Assembly (NCBI GenBank): GCA_016703765.1
Contig: JADJBL010000045.1
Location: forward strand, 248,001 to 312,000
Direction: 5' to 3'
Length of the DNA stretch: 64,000 bases
Source: Saprospirales bacterium
GTDB lineage: Bacteria; Bacteroidota; Bacteroidia; Chitinophagales; Saprospiraceae
The notes under the pieces: generated by a model
The model's database searches: none
What the model saw: only the letters and a program-made list of their open reading frames with translations
What the model was told of the DNA's origin: nothing
Position numbers and translations under genes: made by a program
In this document: piece after piece, positions 8,436-17,039 of the stretch
Layout: the number at the start of each line of letters is the position of its first letter
Numbering within the stretch: position 1 is the first letter of the stretch

Positions 8436-9569
8436 ATGCTAGTAGAAAGTAAAAAAGCCGACCTCGCAGGACCCGGAATCAGCACCTATGAAAAAGTAGA
8501 CCAGATCCTGCCCCGCGACTACCAGTCCATCCTCGATCGCAAGGAAACTATGAAAGCCTTGTATGCGGTCAAACGCTACATCGAAGAAAACCTCTGCAAG
8601 GAACTCAACCTGATGATGGTGCAGGTTCCGCTTATCGTAGAGGCCGACAGCGGAATGAACGATATGCTGGATCGCGACGGGTCGCGCACTCCGGTGGGCT
8701 TCCCATGCGGTCTCGGCCTCGAAAAACGGCTCGACACACAGGTCGTCCAGGCCGCTACCAAGTGGAAGCGCTTCGCGCTCAAACAATTCGAGTGCGAAGT
8801 CGGCGAAGGAATCAATACCGATATGAGAGCCGTGCGGAAAGACTACTTCCTGGACCACGACCACAGCGCCTATGTAGACCAGTGGGACTGGGAAAAAGTG
8901 ATCACCGCGAAGGACCGCAACCTCGAATTTTTGAAAGATACGGTCAGAAAGATCTGGAAAGTGCTCAAAGGCGCCGAAAACCTGGCTTTTGAAATGTATC
9001 CGAAACTCCGGACGGAAAAATATCCCCCGCTTCCGGACGAGATCAAGTTCATTCACGCCGAGGAGATCCTCGACATGTACCCCGACCTGCCCCGCAAAGA
9101 ACGCGAAACCCGCATCGTTCAGGAATTCCCGGCCGTGTTCATCATCGGGATCGGGTGGGTGCTGAAAGACGGATACCCCCACGAAATGCGGGCAGCCGAC
9201 TACGACGACTGGGTTACGCCCACCATCACCAAAAACGGGGAATTATACCACGGCCTCAACGGAGATATCCTCGTTTGGAACCCCGTCACCAAGCGCCGCC
9301 ACGAACTCACTTCCATGGGCATCCGCGTCAATGCCGAAACCCTCGTCCAACAGCTTGAACTGAGTGGCCAACTGGGCAACCTCAAACTGCCCTATCACCA
9401 GGGAATCACCACGGGAGCGTATCCGCTTTCCATCGGCGGCGGCATCGGCCAATCGCGCACCTACATGCTCCTGCTACGCAAAGCTCACCTCGGCGAGGTC
9501 AGCGTGACCGTATGGCCTAAAAAACTCAAGGAGATCGGGGCAAAACACAATATTTTCGTTTTGGATTAA
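8436..9569 (+). CDS. asnA: Aspartate-ammonia ligase (asparagine synthetase A)
   Basis: 377 residues. AsnA makes L-asparagine from aspartate, ammonia and ATP in the cytoplasm and is structurally a class II aminoacyl-tRNA-synthetase-like enzyme. Diagnostic stretches are the Tyr-Val-Asp-Gln-Trp-Asp-Trp-Glu block, APEF-equivalent RAADYDDWVTPT, HGLNGDILVWNPV, LTSMGIRVNAETL, and the C-terminal motif-3-like GGGIGQSRTYMLLLRKAHLG. It is about 45 residues longer than the E. coli enzyme, mostly at the N-terminus; the start at 8436 could be a little further downstream. A hairpin terminator follows, so it is likely monocistronic. Confidence 0.95.
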   Translation: MLVESKKADLAGPGISTYEKVDQILPRDYQSILDRKETMKALYAVKRYIEENLCKELNLMMVQVPLIVEADSGMNDMLDRDGSRTPVGFPCGLGLEKRLDTQVVQAATKWKRFALKQFECEVGEGINTDMRAVRKDYFLDHDHSAYVDQWDWEKVITAKDRNLEFLKDTVRKIWKVLKGAENLAFEMYPKLRTEKYPPLPDEIKFIHAEEILDMYPDLPRKERETRIVQEFPAVFIIGIGWVLKDGYPHEMRAADYDDWVTPTITKNGELYHGLNGDILVWNPVTKRRHELTSMGIRVNAETLVQQLELSGQLGNLKLPYHQGITTGAYPLSIGGGIGQSRTYMLLLRKAHLGEVSVTVWPKKLKEIGAKHNIFVLD

Positions 9570-9592
9570 ACTGTGATTTGAGGCTGTTTTTA

Positions 9593-9623
9593 ATACAAAT
9601 GCCGGCGAGACCGGCATTTGTAT
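9593..9623 (+). terminator. Terminator of asnA
   Basis: Perfect 13-bp arms (ATACAAATGCCGG, 9593-9605; CCGGCATTTGTAT, 9611-9623) with loop CGAGA. The trailing sequence is only moderately T-rich. Confidence 0.75.
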
Positions 9624-9725
9624 TTATAAGGCTGTATCGAATTTTTTAATATGATGCGGTAACTTTTATTATATTTCGTCGATTTTTCTGAAATCAGTTT
9701 ATTCATTGGCGAAAAACCGCTTTGC

Positions 9726-12700
9726 ATGAAACAAATTATACTCTCCTTGTCCATTCTGTGCCTTCTCGGAATGGAATCCTTCGCTTTGCCCCTTCCGGAC
9801 GGGGCTAATGCGCCCAACTTTACCATGACAGACCTGAATGGCACGACCCATACGCTGTCTAACTACCTCGCACAAGGAAAAACCGTGATCATCGATTTCT
9901 CCGCCACCTGGTGCGGTCCTTGCTGGAACTACCACAACACCCACATTCTCAGGGACCTCTACAACCAGAAAGGCCCTCCGGGCACCAACCAGGTGATGGT
10001 GTTCTTTATCGAAGGCGATCCGAGCACGCCCGTTTCGGCGCTCTACGGCGGATCGGGTTCACAGGGCAACTGGGTGGCAGGAACCCCCTATCCCATTATG
10101 GACGACGGCACCGGAGAAGTGGCCGGCGCTTACCAGATCAGCTATTTCCCCACGCTGTATGCCATTTGTCCAGACGGCAAAGTGTACGAGCCGGGCCAGG
10201 TTGGCCTCCAAACCTGGATCAACTGGATCACCAGCTGCGGCATGAATGCCTCCGCCTCGGTCGACGACGCCAATTGCTTCGGCCAACCCAGCGGCAGTAT
10301 TGACCTCACGGTGAACGGAGGCTATGGCAACAAAACCTACCAATGGAGCACCGGCGCCAGCACCCAGGATGTCAATAACCTCTTGGCAGGCAACTATGCC
10401 GTTACCGTTACGGATGGCAATATGCGCACGATCGCAATCCAAAACCTCGCAGTCACCAGCCCCAGTGCCATCGTACCCCAAACTCTTTCCGTGACCAACG
10501 TGGGTTGCGCCGGAGGAAACAACGGCTCTGCCACGGTAGGCGCCTCCGGCGGCGTGCCCGGATATGTGTACAACTGGAACACCGGAGCTTCCGGCCCCAC
10601 GGCCAACAACCTCTCGGCCGGAAACTACCAGGTTACGGTGCGCGACGCCAATAATTGCACCAAGGTCCATTCGGTGAACGTGACACAGCCTCAGCCATTG
10701 AACGGAACCTCCCAGACGACGGGCGCCAATTGCGGCGACAACGACGGTCTGGTCATGATTACTCCCTCTGGAGGCAGCTATCCATATTCCTTCAATATCG
10801 GAAATGGCCCCCAACCGGTACCCGTGTTTACCGGGCTGGCGGCGGGCAATTACACGGTCACCATAACCGACTCGCATAATTGCTCCAAGCTCGTCCCGTT
10901 TGCCATCCCCGACTTGCCGGGCCCTGTGGCGGCTGCCGGACCTCCGCAAACGATCGACTGCGCCAATGCCCAGGTTACCCTGGATGGAACGGGCTCGGGA
11001 TCCGGGAATAATATTTCCTATCAGTGGACTACCACTAACGGCCATATCGTCAGCGGCGCTACTACAACGACTCCCGTGGTGGATATGCCCGGCGCCTACA
11101 CCCTTACGGTGACCAATTTGCAAACCGATTGCGCAAACACCGCTTCCGTGCAGGTTTCTCAAAATACAGCAACCCCGGTCGCCGATGCCGGCCCCAGCGC
11201 CGAACTGCTCTGTTCCCTTCCGGAATTATCCCTGGACGGAACGGGCTCTTCGCAAGGCGCCCATTTCCAATACAACTGGACGACCAATGACGGAAATATC
11301 GTATCCGGTTCGAATACCCTGGAACCCCTGGTCGATGCCCCCGGTTTTTACACATTGACCGTAACCAATTCCCAAAATGCTTGCGTGTCCAGCGAAACGG
11401 TGGAAATCACCGCAGATACAAACACTCCGGTGGCCCTTGCAGGCCCGGATGGTACGATCGATTGCGCCGCCCCCACGATTACCCTGGACGGCAACGGCTC
11501 CTCCTCCGGAGCGGAGGTAACGTATCTTTGGACTACCACGGATGGAACAATCATTTCCGGAGAAAATACCCTTACTCCGGTAGTTGCGGCGGGCGGGAGT
11601 TATGTTCTGGAAGTGACCAATACGGCCAACGGCTGCGTGGAATCCGACGAGGCGATCGTATCCGAAAACCTGGCCATTCCGACAGCCGATGCAGGGCCGG
11701 ACGGAGTGCTCAATTGCAACGTCAGCGAGTTATTGTTGGATGGCTCGGCCTCTTCTTCGGGCCTCGAGTATACCTATAACTGGACCAGCCCCGATGGCCA
11801 TATCGCCTCAGGTGGAAATACACTGAGCCCCATAGTGGATGCTCCCGGTACTTACAACCTGGAGGTGATCAATACCGCGAACGGATGCGTTTCCATCGCG
11901 GAGGCGCTGGTCGTCGAAAACCAGCCTGTAGAGGGCGCGGTGGAGAGTCTGACCCACATGGCCTGCACCGGAGATGAAACTGGGTCTGCAACCGTAACTG
12001 CCGCGCTTGGAGTAGCGCCATACCAATATCTATGGCCGGATGGCGCCACCGGAGCCACCCACGAAGACCTGGCCGCCGGAACCTATAACGTGATCGTAAG
12101 CGACGCGGAAAATTGCGAAGATCTGATTTCGGTCGTCGTGGAGGAACCTGCCTTGCTGATCGCCAACGCTTCCGCTACCGGCGAAACGGGACTCGGCAAC
12201 AACGATGGCACGGCGACGGCAAATCCGGCAGGCGGAGTAGAACCCTTTGCATTCAGCTGGAACAACGGCGAAACGACCGCCTCCATTAGCGGGCTGAGCC
12301 CCGGCGAATACACCGTGGTCGTGACCGATGCCAACGGCTGCTCCAGGCAGGAAACCGTGACGGTCAATAGCTTTACCTGCTCCATCAACGCCTCGGTCGA
12401 CGCACTCCATATCAGTTGCAATGGCGCTGCCGACGGCGCCGCCATAGTCAATATCAGCGAGGGCCTGGAGCCTTTCTCGATTTTGTGGTCGAACGGGTCG
12501 GAAGGGGCGGAGGTTTCCGGCCTTGAACCTGGCGTTTACACCGTTTCGATCACGGATGAAAATAATTGTCCTACGACAGCCAACGTGACCATCCAGGAGC
12601 CGCCTGTCCTGATATTGACGGTCCAGGAGGTGCAGGATGCGCACTGCTTCGGCGAGCCGGGCGGGTCGGCAAGCGTTTCCCCGACGGGAGGCGCGGCCGG

Positions 12701-13385
12701 CTATTCCTTCCTATGGCCCAGCGGAAATACCGGGGCGCTTGAAAACAACCTCGCTGCCGGCGAATACACGGTAGTCCTGACCGATGCTAACGGTTGCGAA
12801 ACGAGCGCCAACGTGGAGATAGGCGAACCGGAGCCCCTTGCGGGGGCCCTTCAGGTCGAGGGACTAACCTGCGCCGGGAGCGAAGATGGCGAAGCGGCTT
12901 TGAGCATGAACGGAGGAACGGCTCCTTATGACTATGCCTGGTCGAACGGATCGACCGGGCCGGCTCAAACCGGACTTGGCGGGGGGATTTACGAAATCAC
13001 CGTTCAGGATGACCATGGCTGTACTTTCCTGGCTTCCGTGGAGGTGCCCGAACCGGAAGCACTTTCGATCGCCACATTGGAGCAAAACAATATCGAATGC
13101 GCCGGGCAAACAGACGGCTCGGCAACGGTTGCCGCCGCCGGCGGAACTTCCGGCTACGAATACGCCTGGTCCAGCGGCGCAACAGGCGCTACGGCCACCG
13201 ACCTCGCCCCCGGCTTCCATCAGGTGCTCGCCATCGATGCAAATGGCTGCACGGCTTCGATGGAGATCGAGATCGTCATTCAGCCCGATAATACGCTTCC
13301 GACCATCCTCATCCAGGATATCATTCTGGCCTTGGATGAAAACGGGAATGCTTCCCTGAGTCCCGGCATGATCGACGCCAGGTAG
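9726..13385 (+). CDS. Giant thioredoxin-SprB-repeat surface protein, N-terminal part (frameshifted)
   Basis: 1219 residues in this frame. A signal peptide (residues 1-20) leads into a thioredoxin/AhpC-like domain (about 22-170) with active-site WCGPCW (Cys 63 and Cys 66). Three SprB-type repeats follow (about 175-395; pattern SGSIDLTVNGG...YQWSTGA...LLAGNYAVTVTDGN). Then come four PKD/Ig-like modules (about 398-731; VTLDGTGS...WTTTNGHIVSG) and several more SprB repeats to the end. SprB repeats are typical of T9SS-exported gliding adhesins. The stop TAG at 13383 is an artefact of an extra base in 13380-13382; the protein continues one frame over to 14499. Confidence 0.9.
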   Translation: MKQIILSLSILCLLGMESFALPLPDGANAPNFTMTDLNGTTHTLSNYLAQGKTVIIDFSATWCGPCWNYHNTHILRDLYNQKGPPGTNQVMVFFIEGDPSTPVSALYGGSGSQGNWVAGTPYPIMDDGTGEVAGAYQISYFPTLYAICPDGKVYEPGQVGLQTWINWITSCGMNASASVDDANCFGQPSGSIDLTVNGGYGNKTYQWSTGASTQDVNNLLAGNYAVTVTDGNMRTIAIQNLAVTSPSAIVPQTLSVTNVGCAGGNNGSATVGASGGVPGYVYNWNTGASGPTANNLSAGNYQVTVRDANNCTKVHSVNVTQPQPLNGTSQTTGANCGDNDGLVMITPSGGSYPYSFNIGNGPQPVPVFTGLAAGNYTVTITDSHNCSKLVPFAIPDLPGPVAAAGPPQTIDCANAQVTLDGTGSGSGNNISYQWTTTNGHIVSGATTTTPVVDMPGAYTLTVTNLQTDCANTASVQVSQNTATPVADAGPSAELLCSLPELSLDGTGSSQGAHFQYNWTTNDGNIVSGSNTLEPLVDAPGFYTLTVTNSQNACVSSETVEITADTNTPVALAGPDGTIDCAAPTITLDGNGSSSGAEVTYLWTTTDGTIISGENTLTPVVAAGGSYVLEVTNTANGCVESDEAIVSENLAIPTADAGPDGVLNCNVSELLLDGSASSSGLEYTYNWTSPDGHIASGGNTLSPIVDAPGTYNLEVINTANGCVSIAEALVVENQPVEGAVESLTHMACTGDETGSATVTAALGVAPYQYLWPDGATGATHEDLAAGTYNVIVSDAENCEDLISVVVEEPALLIANASATGETGLGNNDGTATANPAGGVEPFAFSWNNGETTASISGLSPGEYTVVVTDANGCSRQETVTVNSFTCSINASVDALHISCNGAADGAAIVNISEGLEPFSILWSNGSEGAEVSGLEPGVYTVSITDENNCPTTANVTIQEPPVLILTVQEVQDAHCFGEPGGSASVSPTGGAAGYSFLWPSGNTGALENNLAAGEYTVVLTDANGCETSANVEIGEPEPLAGALQVEGLTCAGSEDGEAALSMNGGTAPYDYAWSNGSTGPAQTGLGGGIYEITVQDDHGCTFLASVEVPEPEALSIATLEQNNIECAGQTDGSATVAAAGGTSGYEYAWSSGATGATATDLAPGFHQVLAIDANGCTASMEIEIVIQPDNTLPTILIQDIILALDENGNASLSPGMIDAR

Positions 13386-14499
13386 CTTCGACAACTGCGG
13401 TATTCAGAGCATGCAGGTTTCCCAGACCACATTTGACTGTAGCCAATTGGGCCAAAGCGAGGTGATCCTGACCGTCTTCGATGTAAACGGCAATGAAAAT
13501 TCCGGTGTGGCCAACGTCATGGTGATAGACGAGATCGCCCCGGCCTTGACTTGCCCGGAAGACATCCTCGCGTTTAATTGCGACGGCCTGGTAGAATACG
13601 CGCTTCCGGTAGCTGCCGACAACTGCGGCGCGCCCGCGCTTGAATTGACCGAAGGGCTGGGCAGCGGGGCCAATTTCCCGATAGGAAGCACTACGGAAAC
13701 CTGGAAAGCGGAAGATGCCTCCGGGAATTTTGCAGAATGTGCATTCACCGTCACGGTGGTGAATACCCTGGAGGCGAATGCTACGGCCACGGGAAGCTGC
13801 CCCGGCCTGAGCCAGGGCTCGGCTGCCATTTCGGTAGCAGGAGGTACGCCCGGTTATACTTATCTGTGGAGCAACGGCGGCGAAACCGAATCGATTTCGG
13901 GCCTTCCCGCCGGCGCCTACGATGTGATTGTCAAAGATGCGACCGGTTGTGAGTTTACCGCGCAGGTCGAAGTGGAGGAGTTTCCCGGTGTCGATTTTGT
14001 GGTCGAGGAGGTGGTCGACGAGCAGAACGGGGGCCAGAACGGCGCGATAAAAGTTTCTTCCCTCAGCGGCACGGCGCCGTTTACTTACGAATGGCAGGAT
14101 GAACTGGGGGATGTGGTCTCCAACGAGGAAGATCTGGAGAATGTGCCCGCAGGCGCCTACAAGCTCTTCGCAACGGATGCCAACGGCTGTACCTTCGTCT
14201 CCGATTGGATCGCCGTGCAAAACATAACCGGAACGAACGAGCCCTCGTGGGCAGCCGGCGTATGGGTTTATCCGAACCCCGCAAAGGAACGGGTGAACGT
14301 GCGTATCAAAATAGAAGAAGCGGCAACGGTCCAACTGGAAGTGTTTGATCTGAAAGGCGTTTCCATGGCGAAGATTACAACGGATATTCTCGAGCAGCAC
14401 GAGCGGGAGATCACCACCGGCCACTGGGCCTCAGGCGTGTATTTCTTGCGGATTGTGGTGGACGGGGATGTGTTAATGAGGAAATTGGTAATAGAATAG
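13384..14499 (+). CDS. Giant SprB-repeat surface protein, C-terminal part with T9SS sorting domain
   Basis: This continues the gene at 9726. From 13384 the text reads SFDNCGIQSMQVSQTTFDC, which follows directly on GMIDA of the first part once one base at 13380-13382 is dropped. It contains a HYR-like module (PALTCPEDILAFNCDG, ENFAECAFTVTVVN type), one clear SprB repeat (SAAISVAGGTPGYTYLWSNG), a second, diverged one, and a C-terminal type A sorting domain. That domain has VWVYPNPAKERVNVRI, VQLEVFDLKGVSMAKI and WASGVYFLRIVVDGDVLMRK. Such a domain directs passage through the T9SS and cell-surface attachment. The joined protein is about 1590 residues. A strong terminator follows. Confidence 0.9.
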   Translation, partial: SFDNCGIQSMQVSQTTFDCSQLGQSEVILTVFDVNGNENSGVANVMVIDEIAPALTCPEDILAFNCDGLVEYALPVAADNCGAPALELTEGLGSGANFPIGSTTETWKAEDASGNFAECAFTVTVVNTLEANATATGSCPGLSQGSAAISVAGGTPGYTYLWSNGGETESISGLPAGAYDVIVKDATGCEFTAQVEVEEFPGVDFVVEEVVDEQNGGQNGAIKVSSLSGTAPFTYEWQDELGDVVSNEEDLENVPAGAYKLFATDANGCTFVSDWIAVQNITGTNEPSWAAGVWVYPNPAKERVNVRIKIEEAATVQLEVFDLKGVSMAKITTDILEQHEREITTGHWASGVYFLRIVVDGDVLMRKLVIE

Positions 14500-14503
14500 T
14501 TTT

Positions 14504-14548
14504 TTACCGCCACGACGCGTTCGCTGCGTCGTGGCGGTAATTTTTTTT
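14504..14548 (+). terminator. Terminator of the SprB-repeat gene
   Basis: Perfect 15-bp arms at 14504-14518 and 14526-14540 (TTACCGCCACGACGC and its complement) with a 7-nt loop, followed by eight T. It lies between convergent genes. Confidence 0.9.
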
Positions 14549-14549
14549 A

Positions 14550-15253
14550 TCACAAAACGTGCAGGAAGATCAGGATGTAGTAGAGCCCGGCCAACACAAA
14601 CACGGCGCCGGCCACATACCTGAGCACCTTCTCCACTTTTTGGATGGCGTTGAACCAGGCGCCCACTTTTTCCATGCTGAAAGCCAGTAAGTAGGTAAAG
14701 AGCAATACCGGCAAACCGGTTCCCAGCGCGAAGATAAAGGGAATCGAAAAGCCTCCCGGGCCGCAAGGGTCATGGGGATGAGCATTCCGAAGTACAGTAC
14801 TCCGCTGTAGGGACAAAACGCCAGGGCGAAGATGGCGCCCATCAGGAAAGCGCCCGCCCATCCTTTTCCCACCCGTTCGGAAAATTTTTGGAGCATATTG
14901 CTGCCCTTGAAATTTAAGGGGATCACACCTAGCATGATCAGGCCGATGAGCAGCATGAGCGGTCCAAGCCATTTTTCGCCGTTTCCCTGTAGGAGTCGGG
15001 CGACGTGAAATTTGCTGGCGCCCAGGTAGAGGATGACGGCGATGGCTACATAACTGAAGGCCCTGCCCAGGGTGTACAAGACCCCGCTCCACACCACCAT
15101 TCGCTTGTCCTGAAATCCTTTGGCGATATAGGCCGTAGCCGTGATATTGGTCGCCAGAGGGCAGGGGCTGATGGCCGTGAGCAAGCCGAGGGCGAAGGCT
15201 GCCAACCAGGGCGCCTCCTGGCTTTGGGCCAGGGTTTGCAGCCATTCCGTCAT
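14550..15253 (-). CDS. ArsG-like efflux permease (cytochrome c biogenesis/TauE-like membrane protein), frameshifted
   Basis: A six-helix-type membrane protein (about 235 residues once repaired). It has AFALGLLTAISPCPLATNIT near residue 20, then LGRAFSYVAIAVILYLG, LMLLIGLIMLGVIPL and LMGAIFALAFCPYSGVLYFG. The conserved Pro-Cys pairs resemble CcdA/DsbD transporters. After MTLAAR the frame is lost; the - strand G-run at 14755-14757 needs one more G. The other frame then gives FSIPFIFALGTGLPVLLFTY and the last two helices to the stop at 14550. Its ATG overlaps the arsF-like stop (ATGA), so the two are translationally coupled. In Bacteroidota this family is labelled ArsG and is associated with export of organoarsenicals. 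The substrate here is inferred from context only. Confidence 0.8.
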
Positions 15254-15687
15254 GGCCTGACCTTTTGCAGTGCGGCATCCAGTTCCTCTTTGATGCCGGC
15301 GCTGAATTTCCCTTCCTTATTGTAGTTCATGAAAGCGAAATTGGTCAGGTCGACGAACTCCTCTTTGCCGTTTTTTACGGAGCTGATGATGAGGGTGGTG
15401 CCGTAGGCCGTGTACTTATCGACCATCGCGCCATTGGCTTTTTCATCGACGTTGATAAGTTTGAAAGTAATCAACCCCTTTTTCACGGCATCGGAATATC
15501 CCTCTGCGAGAATTTTTTTAGTGAGCCGCTCGATTTCCAGGCAGGTGGCGCAGCGGTGCTCGTTGTGGAAATCGAGCACTTCGATGCGGTTGGGGCCGGT
15601 GGCCTGGACGATGGTTCGGGTTGGCGGCTGAGCCGTGCAATTGGTTGCGAGGAACAAGGCGAGGATTGGAAATAAACAGGTTTTCAT
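15250..15687 (-). CDS. ArsF-like thioredoxin-fold protein
   Basis: 145 residues, start at 15687 with an export signal (MKTCLFPILALFLATNC). The mature part is a thioredoxin-like fold with a CxxC-type site in EHRCATCLEIERLTKK (about residues 45-60), followed by GLITFKLINVDEKAN, YGTTLIISSVKNGKEE and GIKEELDAAL. Bacteroidota ars clusters contain this family next to ArsG, and it is annotated as an ArsF-type nitroreductase subunit. The sequence itself supports only a periplasmic thiol-redox protein. It lies 11 bp after the permease gene and shares an ATGA overlap with the ArsG-like gene. Confidence 0.8.
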   Translation of the reverse strand: MKTCLFPILALFLATNCTAQPPTRTIVQATGPNRIEVLDFHNEHRCATCLEIERLTKKILAEGYSDAVKKGLITFKLINVDEKANGAMVDKYTAYGTTLIISSVKNGKEEFVDLTNFAFMNYNKEGKFSAGIKEELDAALQKVRP

Positions 15688-15698
15688 TTTTAAAAAAT

Positions 15699-16679
15699 TT
15701 ATCCGAAGATCCAATTGAACAAGTACCCGGAGAGGATGATACACAGGGTAACCACTCCGAAGAAGATGGCGATCAGTTTCAGGGTCATGACTTTTTTGAG
15801 GAGGGTAGCTTCCGGGAGCGAGAGCCCTACCACGCCCATCATGAAGGCGATAGAGGTGCCCAGCGGGATGCCTTTTGCCACGAACACCTGAATCACAGGG
15901 ATGACTCCAGCGGCGTTGGCGTAAATCGGGACAGCCAGAATGACGGCCAGCGGCACGGCGTACCAGGCGCCCGCCTGCAGATACCGCTCGAAGAAACCCT
16001 CGGGCACATATCCGTGCATGGCCGCGCCGATGCCGATGCCGACGAGCACGTAGAGCACCACACTTTTTACAATACTCAAGGCTTCCCGGTTGATGTCGGG
16101 GAGGCGCTGCCAAAAGGAGCGGGGGCTGGTTTCGATATTTCTCTGCTCGGCTTCGGCTTTTTCCCAAATCTCGCGGACCCAATCCGTGAGGTAAGGTTCC
16201 AGTTTCATTTTCCCCAATATCCAGCCGCTAAGCATCCCCAAGAGTATCCCGTTGAGGGCATAAATCAGGGTGAACTTCAGGCCGAACATTCCCAGGAACA
16301 TGGCTAACGCAACTTCGTTCACCAATGGCGAAGTCACCAAAAAGGCGAAGGTCACCCCGAGAGGAATGCCCCCTTTTACAAACCCGATGAATAAAGGCAC
16401 GGAAGAACAGGAACAGAAAGGGGTGACCGCGCCGAAAAAAGAGGCCAGAAAATACTCCAGGCCGTATAGCTTCTTCCGGCTGAGAAAATGGCGGACCCGT
16501 TCGACGGGGAAGTACGCGTTCACGATCCCCATCATCCAAATGATGAGAAACAGGAGGATCAGGATCTTGATGCTATCGTACAGAAAAAAATGGAGCGCGC
16601 TGCTGAAGTGGCTACCAACGGGAAGCCCCATCAATTGATATACGAGCCAGTCTATCCCCTTTTCAAGCCAGTTGAACAT
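15699..16679 (-). CDS. UPF0718/DUF318 (YraQ-like) permease
   Basis: A 326-residue integral membrane protein with about eight hydrophobic segments. Diagnostic is the cysteine cluster FGAVTPFCSCSSVPLFIGFV near residue 90, together with GIPLGVTFAFLVTSPLVNEVAL and, in the second half, VPIYANAAGVIPVIQVFVAKG. The two halves look like an internal repeat. Members occur in ars operons of many bacteria and archaea (ArsP-like permeases that export trivalent organoarsenicals are in this superfamily). The gene overlaps the upstream CxxC thioredoxin gene by 17 bp, which indicates an operon. Confidence 0.88.
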   Translation of the reverse strand: MFNWLEKGIDWLVYQLMGLPVGSHFSSALHFFLYDSIKILILLFLIIWMMGIVNAYFPVERVRHFLSRKKLYGLEYFLASFFGAVTPFCSCSSVPLFIGFVKGGIPLGVTFAFLVTSPLVNEVALAMFLGMFGLKFTLIYALNGILLGMLSGWILGKMKLEPYLTDWVREIWEKAEAEQRNIETSPRSFWQRLPDINREALSIVKSVVLYVLVGIGIGAAMHGYVPEGFFERYLQAGAWYAVPLAVILAVPIYANAAGVIPVIQVFVAKGIPLGTSIAFMMGVVGLSLPEATLLKKVMTLKLIAIFFGVVTLCIILSGYLFNWIFG

Positions 16680-16911
16680 CTGCTAACAGGGTTTCCAGTT
16701 CATGCCGGTCGGGCACTCTGCCTTTTATCTTCACAATTCCGTCGATCACCACCGCAGGGGTGGATAGAATGTTATACTCCATAATTTGCCGGATGTCTTC
16801 CACCTTTTCGATCTGGGCGTCGATGCCCATTTCCTCCACTACCCGGCGAACCAGTTCCTCCGTTCGCTTGCATTTGATGCAGCCTGTGCCCAGGATTTTA
16901 ATATTTTTCAT
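16663..16911 (-). CDS. TM0996/MTH895-type small thioredoxin (CxxC)
   Basis: 82 residues with start 16911; an upstream ATG at 16929 would add six residues. The redox motif GTGCIKCKRTEEL sits at residues 6-18. The rest is the minimal thioredoxin fold (VEKVEDIRQIMEYNILSTPA with cis-Pro region TPAVVIDG, then IKGRVPDRHELETLL). These miniature glutaredoxin-like proteins are regularly encoded directly before UPF0718 permeases in ars operons and probably deliver reducing equivalents or metalloid thiolates to them. It is the first gene of the leftward ars operon. Confidence 0.87.
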   Translation of the reverse strand: MKNIKILGTGCIKCKRTEELVRRVVEEMGIDAQIEKVEDIRQIMEYNILSTPAVVIDGIVKIKGRVPDRHELETLLADVQLA

Positions 16912-16949
16912 ATTCAGGTGATTTATCAATTCTTCATCGGCGAATTACG

Positions 16950-16963
16950 ATGGTTTAAACCAT
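16950..16963. promoter_or_regulatory. Candidate operator between the divergent ars units
   Basis: A perfect 14-bp palindrome, ATGGTTTAAACCAT, lies 39 bp upstream of the CxxC gene and 76 bp upstream of the ACR3 gene. No ArsR gene is present in the window, so the regulator is unknown. This is a suggestion from position and symmetry only. Confidence 0.35.
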
Positions 16964-17039
16964 AAAAGCATTGATTTTTATCAACGGAGTGCCACAATCT
17001 CTACATTTATCGTATTATTGCGATTATAAAATCAAAGCC

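Noticed and set aside
10059..11162. Long - strand open frame inside the SprB giant
   Set aside because: Low-complexity antisense translation of SprB repeats; no start context or domain.
13383..13385. Programmed frameshift or stop readthrough in the SprB giant
   Set aside because: No slippery heptamer at the site, and similar single-base breaks occur in many unrelated genes here, so an error explains it better.
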